Shown in pieces: positions 13,614 through 25,167 of a stretch of DNA of 64,000 nucleotides (position 1 is the first letter of the stretch; each line of letters opens with the position of its first letter). The stretch spans positions 59,913,903 to 59,977,902 of the forward strand of contig OW679197.1 of assembly GCA_940337035.1 (NCBI GenBank). Direction: 5' to 3'. This DNA is from Agriotes lineatus. Its lineage: Eukaryota > Arthropoda > Insecta > Coleoptera > Elateridae. Made by a program: the position numbers and the translations under genes. The notes beneath the pieces are model-generated. The model did no database searches, was not told where the DNA came from, and worked only from the letters and a program-made list of their open reading frames with translations.

Positions 13614-15325
13614 ACAGATAGAAGTTTCCTTCTTGTAGACCTCTGGCAGCCAGAGGATCGCAAACACATTCTCTCCATTTTTCGCATTCCACTTTTAGCT
13701 TTCTAAGCACATAATTTGAGTCATCGGGATGCACTGCTATGATAATAATCGGCAAGAGAAGAGCATACAGAATATCATGCTAATTCTACCATATTCGTAC
13801 GAATTACGGCGTCACCTAACCCAAAAGAGAACGACCTTGGCTTGATGGCGCCGTTTAAATCGGTGTAGCTAATAATAATGTAGATTAAACACACAGACTA
13901 CTAGAGAAAAATTAGGCGGCAGTTGGATCTGACAGCTATTTAATTTATTATCTTCTAAGAATATGGCCTTAACTGTGGCTCTACGGTTACAAACGGTAAT
14001 TAATCAAACATATTACCTGATCACAATCCAACCTGTTTAGTGACAATATTCAATGCCCTCCATGGCGGGAAGAAACATAAAATTAGTGACCGGCAACAAC
14101 AACTCAAATAACGCACATATAATAATAACTCCTACTTATGAATATGGGCTAGATTTAGCTATTTGAATTTAAGTATAAGCGTGCAGGAAGTACAAGGTTT
14201 GTGGACCCTATCCATAGCAATACCGACAAAAAGACAAAGCGAGTCTGCAGATTTAAAGTACTGAAATTAAGAGGGCTTTATCTCCCTGAAGATTTATCTG
14301 GTGTGATGCGAAGGCTTGCTCCAGATCTGGGGCACCATTGACCCACGAGGATGGTCGCCGAAATGACAGAGATGCGTGAACCTGACGATGCACGTTGGTG
14401 GCTATACGAGATTTCGATCACAGTTGCTTGTTCAGGATAAGAAACTGTAAATCCCGTTAAATAGTAAATACCAAACATGTACTTACAGCAAAACCGATTA
14501 ATTTCACTGCGTATATTAAGGTAAAAATTCGTCTCCCTTCGCACGTCTAGCTTTGTTGCCTGTTTTTAGCTAAACTTTGCACAGATGGTAAAAACAATTA
14601 AAAAGGGCGTTCACTGATTGCTCACGGTAAGAACCGCCTGGGAGCGCCCATTATACCAAGTAGGCGGTCTACTCTAGGTGATATATGGCACTAAGAGGTA
14701 AAAGCTGATGGTATCGCACATTTGTAAGCCCCGACAGCATACATAACTAAATTATCGCATATGCTGTCGATCAGGGCGCGAAAATCAGGATATAGTTTAA
14801 CCACACTGGTGCAACTGCCCTTACTGATATACTCCGTACGCTTTATGATTTTCGTCTTAACCATTTGTTATAGCGACAAAACAAATTCAACACAAAGGAA
14901 ACGAAATTCTAATTTTAAAAAATGGCTGTAGCTGAACTATGCTACATGTGTTCAGTTAAAATGTGAGGGACACTTGGTTGGAACTACTCTATTAATTTTA
15001 AAAATGGGGTACTGAACCACATGTGCCAGTAGGAAACTAATACGTATACTGTATACTAGCTGAAACAACAATGCCGAAGGCGAAGTGCTTACCACATCCA
15101 AAGAATGTAAGCGACGATTAGGTTTCGAAGAAACTGAGGGATGGCTTTAACCTATAGTTGATCATCAAGCATCTCCTTACATTTGTTACAGAAGCAACAC
15201 ATAACACACCTTTACAAAAAAATAATAAAAGAACTGACTGTTTAAGCTCTACTTATCTATCACAAACATAAAAACTGCATTTTCAAAAACTTGATATAAG
15301 AAAGTTAACGTGTATTGTCGATATA
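13614..15325. other. Unassigned DNA with small hairpins
   Basis: No gene is supported. Two short inverted repeats stand out: GGGCG/CGCCC arms around 14,607-14,650, and GACAGCATA/TATGCTGTC arms around 14,732-14,768. An 88-codon open frame at 14,278-14,544 on the minus strand has no recognisable motif. Confidence 0.4.
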
Positions 15326-15960
15326 CAGTGTTTTCGTAAAGTAGTGGATAAATTCGTTAAAAGTTCAAGGAATAACTTTTGGAAAAAACGCTCGGACCCG
15401 TCGATTTTTATTTTTATTTGAGCATTTTTTGAAATAAAATGCATACATACAGGGAGTCCCGTGTATGAGGTATGGCGTTATCGATGTTTTTTTAATGGAA
15501 ACACCCGTTTTTTTATTACGGAATCTGAAAGAACGCATTTTTTTACTTACGTTAAGCTTATTTTTGAGTATAGATCAGATGATGAAAAATTAAGAAAACA
15601 ATTTTAAAATTGCAAAATACTAAATTTAGTTGCAATAGTAATTTCTAAAACAACTAAATTAAATGTACAAATTGTGCACCGTTGTCTGCCTGACAGTAAC
15701 TAAGACGATCGATATGTTTTTTGGTGATTGTGTCATTAATAAAAGCGTAAAATCATACTTCTTAACATCAAATTTACTATTTTGCAAATTAATTTTTTTT
15801 CTTAATTTTTGGTAATGTGTCCTATACCCAAAAATTACCTTAGCATAAGGAAAAAGATGCGTTCTTTCAGACTCCGTAATAAAAAAGGGGGTTTCCATTA
15901 AAAAAAAACATTGATAACGCCATACCTCATACGCGGGACCACTACTTTACGAAAGCACTG
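15326..15960. mobile_element. TA-flanked non-autonomous element (Tc1/mariner-like)
   Basis: The left end CAGTGTTTTCGTAAAGTAG and the right end, complement CAGTGCTTTCGTAAAGTAG, form a terminal inverted repeat with one mismatch. TA flanks both ends (15,324-15,325 and 15,961-15,962). A second, longer pair of inverted arms lies inside (about 15,452-15,545 against 15,845-15,940), including GTATGAGGTATGGCGTTATC. The left arm carries about 110 bp between its tip and this inner arm. No transposase remains. The left tip continues GGATAAATTCGTTAA, matching the ends of the 27,999-28,503 element, so the two belong to one family. Confidence 0.75.
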
Positions 15961-18900
15961 TATATTATCATTTGCAAACGATTTTAACGGAAAATTTTTA
16001 TGCCTTAGTTGGAACATTTTTAGGTTGCAAAATGTTTGAAAATGGGACACTTTTATAAATACCAAATTTTTGGAAAACAACCAGGTTGCCGTTATGTCAC
16101 CGCTTCCACCATAGTTATTTGTGACATTTCAGTCGCCGACGGATAGAAATATGCTTTTATTGCATTTTAGGTTCGCAGTTACGTTGTAATTAGTCACGAA
16201 AGAAAGGCGTGGATGTTCGAAATGGCTGCACGTACCAACAGGCAAAGTATTGACCACCTGCTGTCACGAGATCTTTAGATACATACCATAGTCAAAGCAG
16301 AATTTTTCCGTATCAGCTGCCTAACCGCCTTGCGTGCCCCTAATGGAAATTCCCGGGCTCGCCGAGTGACGCCTGCCAGCAAAAGCTCCTCGACGCGGGT
16401 ATTTAGATAAATTTTACTGTCGACAAGCGACTGCCAATTGGCTGATATGCCTTCCTTTGAGTACAGGTGTAAATCCTGCGGTTTCACATTAATTGTAACA
16501 AGAATAGCAAACGAGCTGACCTGATCGCATTCAATGACCCGCATTATTCAACGGTTACAGCGAAGTCCTCTGTCGGAATTAACTGATCACGTCACTAATT
16601 CTTTTAGAGATTATTAATCGCAATTTCTTATTCAGGACATCGATTGCTGTTCTTGATCGATTCCGCATGCGATCTCCCAACTCAAACCGTGTGCTGTTCG
16701 TGCATTAAACTTGCAATACTAACCGATATGTTATAAGCTAAGGTAAATAATGGTTTGAATTCTTGTCGCTTAAACTTAATTGATACTGCCAATTTGGGTA
16801 CTTATGGTGGACTATTGGTAAGTAGTTCGTATGCCCTGAAAGTTGTGACTAAACTATACTTCGAATTTTCTTTCGTATGTCTCCTTTATCTCTTTCAGCC
16901 TGTTTCTGTCGTAGCTCATTCACTCCGGGTGGTTCAACAGAGCCTGAAGTACTAAGTTACTGAACCTGGAGCCCTTATTAGTTAACTCTTAATCGCTGGT
17001 CTAAGTGAAGATTTCATTATGTACCTCCTCTTGCCCATGAACCCTCTCCAGAATTTAGTTTGCATTAGTTGTTTGTTTTGATAGGGCATTTGCGTTAAAC
17101 CTATATGTAACTCAACGAATTTGGGTGTAACAATCTTATTTCTCTTACCATCCTACCAAGAACTTCGAATGCTCTCATACTTTTTTAAAAACGCATCGTC
17201 ATCTGCAAGTTGTTGATCTTTTTCCAGTTGTTTTGCTTACATAAATGATAGGAAAATATCCTTCACAGCTTTTCTGACATATTAAATATGTTAGCAATAT
17301 TTCAAAACAATATTCTACTTTCTCTTCTAATATTATATATACAATTACTAGGCACCGGTCTTCGCATGGATAAGCCTTTACTGAATTAGAAATAATGAAA
17401 AAATATAAAAAGATCAACATTAATTTAATTTTAAATGGCTTTTGCTAATACTCCGTTGTTCGATACAATCCGTATATTCTAGCTTTTTGATCGGACCTCT
17501 CTTCGCAAAAATGTAAAGCTCTTGGAGCAAGTTTCCAATAGCTTACGAACTAGTGTCATTTGGACCAGACATTTCATATACAGCATAAAAGGAAAATAAC
17601 CCCTACTAAAACTCAATACCTTAAAGCTATATTTGAGATCCTAGTAGACGAAGTTACATATACTAAAGTTATTGATACAGTGGAGGCATTCCCGATATAC
17701 TTCCTGCCATAATGTTGCGCTTAGCTTCCATGTAGCTCATAGCTCACTTGAAACCTCATCAAAGCGCAGGGCACTTTATCATCCAAGCTGCTATAAAAGG
17801 CTGCACCGACGATCTATTCAGACGCTGTGGTGTATATTAATGCACACCTGCAATTTTAAATTGCCCCAGCCGATATTACATATTTCAGAGTTGTGATGTA
17901 CCGAAAACGGCGCTCGTTCATTCTCCCTCGACTGCGATGTGTTATTTCCTGTCATGGGCTGTTGTTAATGGCAGGTTGAGTCTATGACATTCGGGTCTCT
18001 CCAGATTGGTGGGCCATTATAGTAGGTTCAAAATAATGGCTGCAGTTTTGGAAAATGTCTGATACTTGGTTGTAAATAACTCATGCCTGAGATAGTATTT
18101 TGCAACCAAGGGCGTGAGTAAGAAATGCTGGCCATAATAATATAACAATGTGATCGCGTGATTACGTCAACAAGAAACTGAATAATTTGGAATGCTTGTG
18201 TACTAGGCAAACGATATGTAGTTTGTTAGGTATCTCCCCCAGAGATAAAGCTGGCAAGTGAGCAATCGCTGTATATTTCAATTTGTTTTAAAGGATTAAT
18301 AGTCTTCATATATTTTTTGTATAAAGGTAAACTTATATTTGAATATTTTCTAATTCTGTGGAATTACGTAAGAAAATATCGTCTCTTGCAGCCGATATTG
18401 AAATTACTGAATTAAGCTAAGTAAATCTACGCAGCTGTTTTAATAATGCATGTAGGTATTAATGCCTATTTTTTTATATAATTGTAATTAATTTGCAAGT
18501 GTATATACTATCTTAAGAATCGACCGCTTACTTAAGTAATTCCATATGGGGTGCGTACATTGCTATTTTCAATTGGTGGCTGACATGTTATTAGGTCATT
18601 CAAACTAACTTTCATAGTTTTCATACCGTGTGACCTCACGCATGCAGGCCGTATTTTAAGAGTACTTTATTGCGAGTTTCGGTGTTTGCCGAGAACTGTT
18701 TTCTATTTCATACTGTCTGGTTTCTTGTGAAGCACAATGTAGTAACCGTTTGCGGTGATAGCGTTAGATCAGTTCTCTTCAGAGAAAATAGAGCCATGGT
18801 AAGTCGACTTTGCGCATTTAGCACGTATCCCAGCGAAAATAACCTGGTTTTCCTGGTTAAATTTCACCATTACATCACCGCAAGCAACCACTATGTGGCG

Positions 18901-21900
18901 CCCTAAACACGAATAAAAGTTTGTTCCCGTTCCTATTAATTTGAGTATCTAGAGCGAGCTCTGCCCATTCAGTTTAAGACCCGCCCCTTCTCACCAGCTA
19001 GTCATGCAAATTTTAAACCTGTTGCAGCTTGTCAACAGAATTCATCTGTGATAACGTTCTCAAAAGTAATTTGAAGCTGTTACATGATTGCATAAATACT
19101 TAACTGCTACTTCAGGTGTCTGTATTAACAAATATTTCCCAAGCTGACAACCCTTAATTTGCTCTTTCAGTTTAGGATAAAATTAAAGTAAGACGAAGGA
19201 ATTGCGAAATGGGAACAGAACATCCGTAAAACACAACCCAACTGTTAGCGATGAATTAAAGCTCAGCCAGCAGAAAATCGTTCGACAAAAGGATAGGCTT
19301 GTTAGAAAAAAGTTTTAACATCCCAAATTCCGTCTAATCTCCTTCCGAACTCAATCTTCAGGAGGCCTATCGCAAAATTACTGAAGCTCGTGCTCCGCGG
19401 GTTGTTGAGAAAAACCGAACAAGAGCGGCGGGCTTTGACAATTCATGCATATTTTATTCCTTATCCGGGCTCTTTTAATTTGCTACTTGCGATTCATTTT
19501 TATTGAACTTAATTCCCCCAAACGTTGAATGCTTAACTAAATTTGTACGCATTATTTCCGATTAAGAAGATAAAACATAATTACTGGGTGGCGCTTAAGA
19601 AATTCATTTAATCCTGATCTTTCCTTCGAAGAATTTATCAGTACTAATAATAATGCAGAATTTTCCCAAACCAAACCAAACGGTTAACTAACAGAGAAAT
19701 GCCACACGTAGGACAATCAATTTCGCTGTTTAACCTGCCCCTTTCAATTAGACGCCCCACTCGTCTCCTAATCAATCAAACTACTAAGAAGTAAAAAGCA
19801 CGGAACGACATAAAGACACTGCGGGGAAAAGCCGATCCGAGACCCTCGTGTTCTCCCCTAAATTCTATCTGCATACTTTACCGTCGATTTATTATAATTT
19901 TTCTTGTACGATCTCGCGACCTAGCCAACCCCACTTCGATGAATTTAACCCCTCTGAAATGTGTTTACAAATCGCAAAAAGAAAATTGCGAGGTTAGATG
20001 GAACCAAAAGATTGGAAGGACAAGGGCAGCTCAGGAAAGTTGATTCGAAAAGAATGTATATTATTCTAGGGAGCTGTATATTTTCTGTTATTGATAAAAC
20101 CTGGGCTATACATTTATGAGCTATTTGTCGTTTAGTTCAGATCTTCAAGTAACGGATGGCTTCATTCTTTCCTCAATGTTACCCCACCTGAGTTTATAGT
20201 GTGATAGTAGGAAATAGTGTAAAATCATGTCTGTGCGTTTCTACCAGTCCATTCTCCGATCATCCCAAACAGGTTTTTCTGTATTAACTTCTTTTTTATT
20301 CAACTTTTCCTGCTACCAGCGTTTTCATAATTGCATATGGTTTGTATTTCGTAATGTACACAAAGGAGTACGAATTTCTTTTCTTTATTGTATCTAGCTT
20401 TTCTGTTAGTTTGTATATGTCGATCATTTTGTACACTCGTTAATTGGTGCGCTTTCTCGAAATTCTAGCATACTTTACTGTGATTTTTCTGTCGCTATCA
20501 ACTATACGAAAATAAACTATTATTTGCTGCACAGGAAATTTCTGTACACATAAAATATTAAAATGCTTTACAACACGGTGGTCCATGAATTGTCTCGTGA
20601 TGAAGCAAATTTTGCCAGCTAGATCCTGAGCAGGATTGGGGTGGGTTATCCGGAAGCGCTACTGGTTCGAGGTGGTCCAAATCAGAAACCTACAGGAGTG
20701 AGTGTAAATCCCTAAACCACATAGCGGTGTCATAAGAATAATAAATAAGGAAAAATGTCAGAAATTGATGTAAACTAAATGTTTAATTATAGTATCTACA
20801 TCTCTGCATGATATTCAGAGATGCAAAGATCCTTAAGCTAGTCGTAGACTTATTAGTATAACTTAGGTAGTTTTAAATCTTGTAAAAACTGCTTGTTATT
20901 TTAGAAAAAGAAGCTCTTCGATTTTGACTCACAACACTGTCACGAATACACGTAACCCCAATTATCAAGTGACATAAAATAAAACAGCAGCAATAGAGGA
21001 TAACGGGAGGCAGTCGCATAAATATCTAAATTATTTGGACGCGAAAACCCGCGGATGGTACCATACGCCCAAGGTCTATTGCACACTTGAATTGGTGTGA
21101 TGCAGCGTTAATAAAGAGTTTCTATTTTGCTCCAGTAGTCCGTCGCATAAGTATTAATTCTAAATTTGAGAAACGTGTCTATTCGCGAGTTGAATTTGAT
21201 CACAAGCGCTAACAGAGCTGTCACTCTAATATATAATACATATTAAGAGAATAAACTATTCCCAAACCGAACGCTCAGAGTGAATATATCACGGAAACAG
21301 ATTTCTTAAGTTCCCTGTACCATCGGCTAGAAATTCACCAGCGTAACCGTAAGTAGAAACAGTTCCAGTATTACAGAAACTACGCGGATTGGTATTTTCA
21401 GTTTGACAACTCACGACTCAAAACGAGCGAGCTTTACACGACGAAGTTACCTGTAGATGTAAAGCAGAGCAGCATTCTTGGAGAAGCTATTCAGGGTGGT
21501 GGGCTTGGGGATCCTGCTGAGATGCCGTCCAAGCAAATATGCAAAGTAGGGTGTGGCAGGATTTTCTCCAGATATCTCACGAGAGAGAGGCCATGTGGGT
21601 CTCAGTTCTCGGGAGCAGTTAGAGTAACCAAAAGTTGGTGCTCCAGGTCCTGTAAAAGGCGACATCAGAACCCAAGAGGAAACATATGCAAAGCATGGCA
21701 CTAACGAGCGACTAGGTGTATGAGAAAGGCCTAAAATAACACAACATCGAAATCGATGTTCAAAACGGAACTATAGAAACGTAACAAAGTTGGGAAGTGG
21801 CCAAGCGCAGGTGATTTCGCAGAAATAAATTTGTATCCTAGCTTAATCAGATTTATTCTAGCAATCGCACACAGAATTCCTTTAATATGAGCGTAGACGT

Positions 21901-22874
21901 GCATCATAATTCGGGGATTCTAATCTGCATGAAGCAAAATCCCAAAAAACTCACAGGTACAGCACACAGGAACAATATTACGAAATCAGTGCCGAAAATC
22001 ATACTAGCAATCTATTTTGAAAATTTAGTAGAATCCCCTAAAGCTCAAAAATTTTTAAAACACCAAAAATTAAAATAAGGGTAGGCAACCAAACATACAG
22101 TCAGGAATTGCGGGCCTCACGAGACCTTTGCTGAACTTGCAATTTAATTGTACCTTAAATAAAAAATTATACGTAACAAGTGTAGACACTGTTCTTCGAG
22201 CTCGATTTGCAACTGTAGGATAACCTGCTTTTAATAGCGTTGGACTTCTGGTTTCAAAGTATATTTGTAGCTATATGGATAGGACTTATGCGTCTGTTTT
22301 GCACACATCTCGATCCGTTTCGAAGGCAGCATATGTAGTACCCAAAAAAACTTGTAAAAAACCATACGTAATACTGCAATACCCCGAGTTGTATTTTTAT
22401 TTTTAATTTCAAATTGCACAGTGCGCTCTCCATTTCCGGAAAACTGTTTCTACTTTTCTTCTGGTTTTTCATATTTGCTTTGACAAAATAGCAAAAGCAA
22501 TGTAAGAATGGAGAAAACGTATGAATACGTTGCTCTAATTAAGGAAAATGGATAACAAATAAATGTGTAAAAAAGACCAGATAGAACACAAATCAGATTT
22601 AAAAAAAAAAATAAAAAAGATCAAAAGTATGGAACACCAGAAAAGTAAATATTCTGCTAGCCATAACAAACTTGTGGCAAATTAACAAAATAGAAACGGC
22701 ATATCAAACAATTATTTAAATAAAAAGAAAAAGAAGAATATATATTAGCAGAATGCACAATAAGACTATCAGTAGTAAATAAAACGCGTAAAGCAACTAG
22801 TTTTATTACGTACCCCTTCTGTAACAGTGGCTGTATGTTTCAACAATTATTATAGGTAAAGATACATTAAAAAT
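15961..22874. other. Unassigned DNA, mostly AT-rich
   Basis: No gene is supported. A diverged segment at 16,206-16,420 recurs at 35.7 kb and is listed separately. Balanced-composition stretches at about 17,900-18,200, 19,350-19,900 and 21,440-21,710 carry short open frames and a few splice-like sites but no motif I recognise. They may be conserved non-coding or intronic regulatory DNA. Confidence 0.4.
16206..16420 (+). repeat. Ancient dispersed repeat, copy 1
   Basis: This segment aligns in order and in the same orientation with 35,680-35,890. Shared landmarks are TTCGAAATGGCTGCAC against TTCGAAATAGTTGCAC, the ATCTTTAG block, CATAGTCAA against GACAGTCAA, and GAAATTCCCGGGCTCGCCGA against GGAATTCCCGAGCTCACCGA. 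By eye identity is about two thirds, so the copies are old. No function or class is evident. Confidence 0.45.
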
Positions 22875-24101
22875 TAGTGATGGGCATAACCGGACAATTT
22901 CATAACCGAATTATTTGCATTCGAATTGTATTAATAACCGAATGATTATTTGAATAATCATTCGAATAAATTTTGGCTCTCGATTCGTTTCGATTTCGCC
23001 GGTTTGCCGGTTGGCGGTTCACCGTCATCTGCATCGGCATCGTAACTTGCAGATAGCAGAGGAACTCAGTTAATCGTTAATTATAATAATTGTATAAATG
23101 ATTTTATTTGCTTTCTAAGGAGTTGAAACCATTGAGAATAGCTACATCAATACTAATCATAAAGAAATTATAAATATGCGAATACAAAGTATCTATTGAA
23201 TCTATTTGTAGTTCCTAAAATTCTCTAGTAGCCACCCTTCCCTTTTCGCTTGCACATCATACCGGTATACTAGAACGCGCGTGGCCAGCCTCCGTCTGGC
23301 CCTGCCAGCGTAAAGAAACGGTTAACAATAAAAATGCTTGCTTAAGCTAGTAGCCAGCCTACATCCGGCCCTGCCAGCGTTAACAACACAAATGCTTGCT
23401 GTTGACGGTCTCGCCACTTGTGCTTACGATCGGCATGTGCGCGCGCCAGTGCTTACGGTCGGTCGGCCGGCGGCCGGCATCAGCTCTTATAATATAAGAT
23501 TTTAGAATCCATAATTTATCTACGTTCAGCCTTCCGCGGTTCTAAGGACGCACACTTGAAATTTTAAACATCGAAATCTACTTCTTGTCCCACGTTCATA
23601 TTATATGACGACGGATGGGCATTGACTGCTCCGTTATTAAAAATTAAATATAAATCTGTTACGATATTGGAAAATCTTATTTCGCTTTCTGTTTATCCCT
23701 TATTAGGCATAATCAACAGCGTTTCGAAGCAAAGATTTAGGCCGTTATAAATTAATACCAACACAGCTTCGGCAAATCTCATACTCAGTAGAGCGTTATC
23801 TTTAATAGGAAGGGCCCCATAAATTTAACCGGTCGACTGGGAGTCTCAAATGTGTTAATAACATCAACAAGCAGCCACGAGCCTCACTTGGGTCAATCAG
23901 TACAATCTGCCTTGCTTATGGTTCTGAATGACGTATTATTTACAGAATTTCGATCACTCGCAGGTCGCTGAGATACGGCACGTAGTACCTATCAAGATGA
24001 GGTTATTTTTCATTCGAATACTTGGAACAAAAACCGAGTTACAAAGGTTATTTCAATAACCGGATAACCGGTTATTTTTCATTCGAATAAGCCCATCACT
24101 A
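22875..24101. mobile_element. hAT-like non-autonomous element
   Basis: The ends are perfect 11-bp inverted repeats, TAGTGATGGGC at 22,875-22,885 and GCCCATCACTA at 24,091-24,101. This terminus is frequent among insect hAT elements. Inside both ends lie repeated ATAACCGG and ATTCGAAT motifs, typical subterminal repeats. The 8 bp on either side agree at only five positions, so a clean target duplication is not seen. There is no transposase frame. A GC-richer core (about 23,220-23,480) holds a tandem repeat. Confidence 0.65.
23281..23401. repeat. Imperfect tandem repeat inside the hAT-like element
   Basis: Two copies of a 52-68 bp unit share the order GCCAGCCT, then GGCCCTGCCAGCGT, then AATGCTTGCT. 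Copy 1 spans 23,281-23,348 and copy 2 spans 23,350-23,401. Confidence 0.6.
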
Positions 24102-24181
24102 ATACATATCCTTTTTTTACTGTAGTTTGAAAGGCAGCAAGGATATTAATTTGATAGCGCTTTTAATTTCAGTCATTTGTG

Positions 24182-24519
24182 TAGAAGGTACTTAGGTAAA
24201 ATAATGTTCGGGCACTTCATTCCATGTAGGAACATGGCCAGAGACACGACGAGTCAGGGTCCCCGAAATATCTCTTTCCGAAACCCAGTCATCTGGCACA
24301 CCGTTAACGGCGTACTGGGTGATGTGGTTAGCATCACGCCTTTGACGACTGCCTTACTTTCCCTACTTCCACAACTGTGGTTTCGGTAACCAACTTTTAA
24401 CGCGACAAGGTGGGCCGCCCGTCAGTTGCTAGATGTGGGGATTGAACGTCGTACCGTGGCACTGCAACCTGAGCTCCCAAACCGCTCGGCCACGCTGGCG
24501 TTAGAAGGTACTTAGGTAA
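24182..24519 (-). mobile_element. tRNA-derived SINE with 18-bp target duplication
   Basis: The body (24,200-24,501) is flanked by a perfect 18-bp direct repeat, TAGAAGGTACTTAGGTAA, at 24,182-24,199 and 24,502-24,519. Read on the minus strand the head starts GCCAGCGTGGCCGAGCGG, which matches the 5' end and A box of a tRNA-Ser/Leu-type gene. The B box appears as GTTCAATCCCC about 40 bp later. The remaining ~230 bp have no tRNA similarity, and the tail ends in ATTATT next to the duplication. Internal pol III promoter boxes plus a long target duplication are diagnostic of a SINE moved by LINE machinery. The perfect duplication implies a fairly recent insertion. Confidence 0.88.
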
Positions 24520-24837
24520 CTTAAATAAATGTTGTAATATTATTTAGATGGTAATTTTATTATGTTCTTCTATACAGAAAGTATTTTGCTAAGTCATTTT
24601 TTGCGATACCGAGTGATTATTTTATCTTGTAACCAGTAGGTAGTCAACATTTCTTACATGTGCAAGCACGCATAGTTAACTGTTTAAAAATAAAAAACAT
24701 TTTTCTTAGATTAAAACTTCAGTTACTGTTTTACTAAAACTAAACAAACTTTCTTAGTACATACAAAGTTATACTTCTATTAGCTCTCTTTGGTTGTAAA
24801 ATTGAGAAAGAATTTTCTTGATAGGGGTTAATGATTT

Positions 24838-24958
24838 CTAAAGGTGTTAGCGTGATTGCCGGAGAACATGCCTTTGTAGTTACTGACAACTGAACCCAGT
24901 ACAGCTGCCTGATAGTAGAGCATACTACCCATTCGGCTACTCACTCTCTAAATATAAA
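24838..24958 (-). mobile_element. Probable second tRNA-derived SINE remnant
   Basis: On the minus strand the sequence runs GTAGCCGAATGGGTAG (A-box-like), then a stem-like stretch, then ACTGGGTTCAGTTGTC (B-box-like, one or two changes from GGTTCRANNCC), then AACTACAAAGGCATG. The spacing fits a tRNA head followed by a SINE body. No target duplication is visible. It differs from the neighbouring SINE, so it is a separate, older family. Confidence 0.5.
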
Positions 24959-25025
24959 TTACTGTACGTCCAGTAATTTTCTTGAAGGGTACATCAAAGC
25001 GAGTATACTCGTATACGAAACTTAC

Positions 25026-25167
25026 CTCCACGTTGAGGGCATACTGCAACCAGGTTGCAAGATTCCTCCCCTGGATCGCGACAACACTCGATTAAATCCG
25101 AACACGTAGTTTCAGGAGTCACAGGCACGTCTGTCGAAGCTCCGTCGCCGAACACACGAACTATCAT
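25026..25167 (-). CDS. ASPP: ASPP-like N-terminal exon (partial gene)
   Basis: The minus frame begins ATG ATA GTT and encodes MIVRVFGDG, VPVTPETTC, DLIECCRDPGEESC, NLVAV and PQRG. This matches the ubiquitin-like (RA-type) domain at the N-terminus of ASPP proteins. The hallmark is VPVTPETTCxDVxxxCxxPGExxCxLAxVW; here the W is C. ASPP proteins are known regulators of apoptosis, junctions and C-terminal Src kinase in animals. The exon is bounded by a pyrimidine-rich acceptor ending TTTTTCAG directly before the ATG and by a donor GAG|GTAAGT at 25,026/25,025. It is 47 codons plus one base, so the intron is phase 1. The next exon should continue with an (E)RP...E-type segment, but I did not find it downstream (lower coordinates). 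The ATG could be the true start or a Met at the exon edge. Confidence 0.78.

Noticed and set aside
21447..21704. Open frames on both strands with TTTTACAG and CAG|GTAACT splice-like sites on the minus strand
   Set aside because: The translation matches nothing I know and not the expected ASPP continuation; the sites could be chance.
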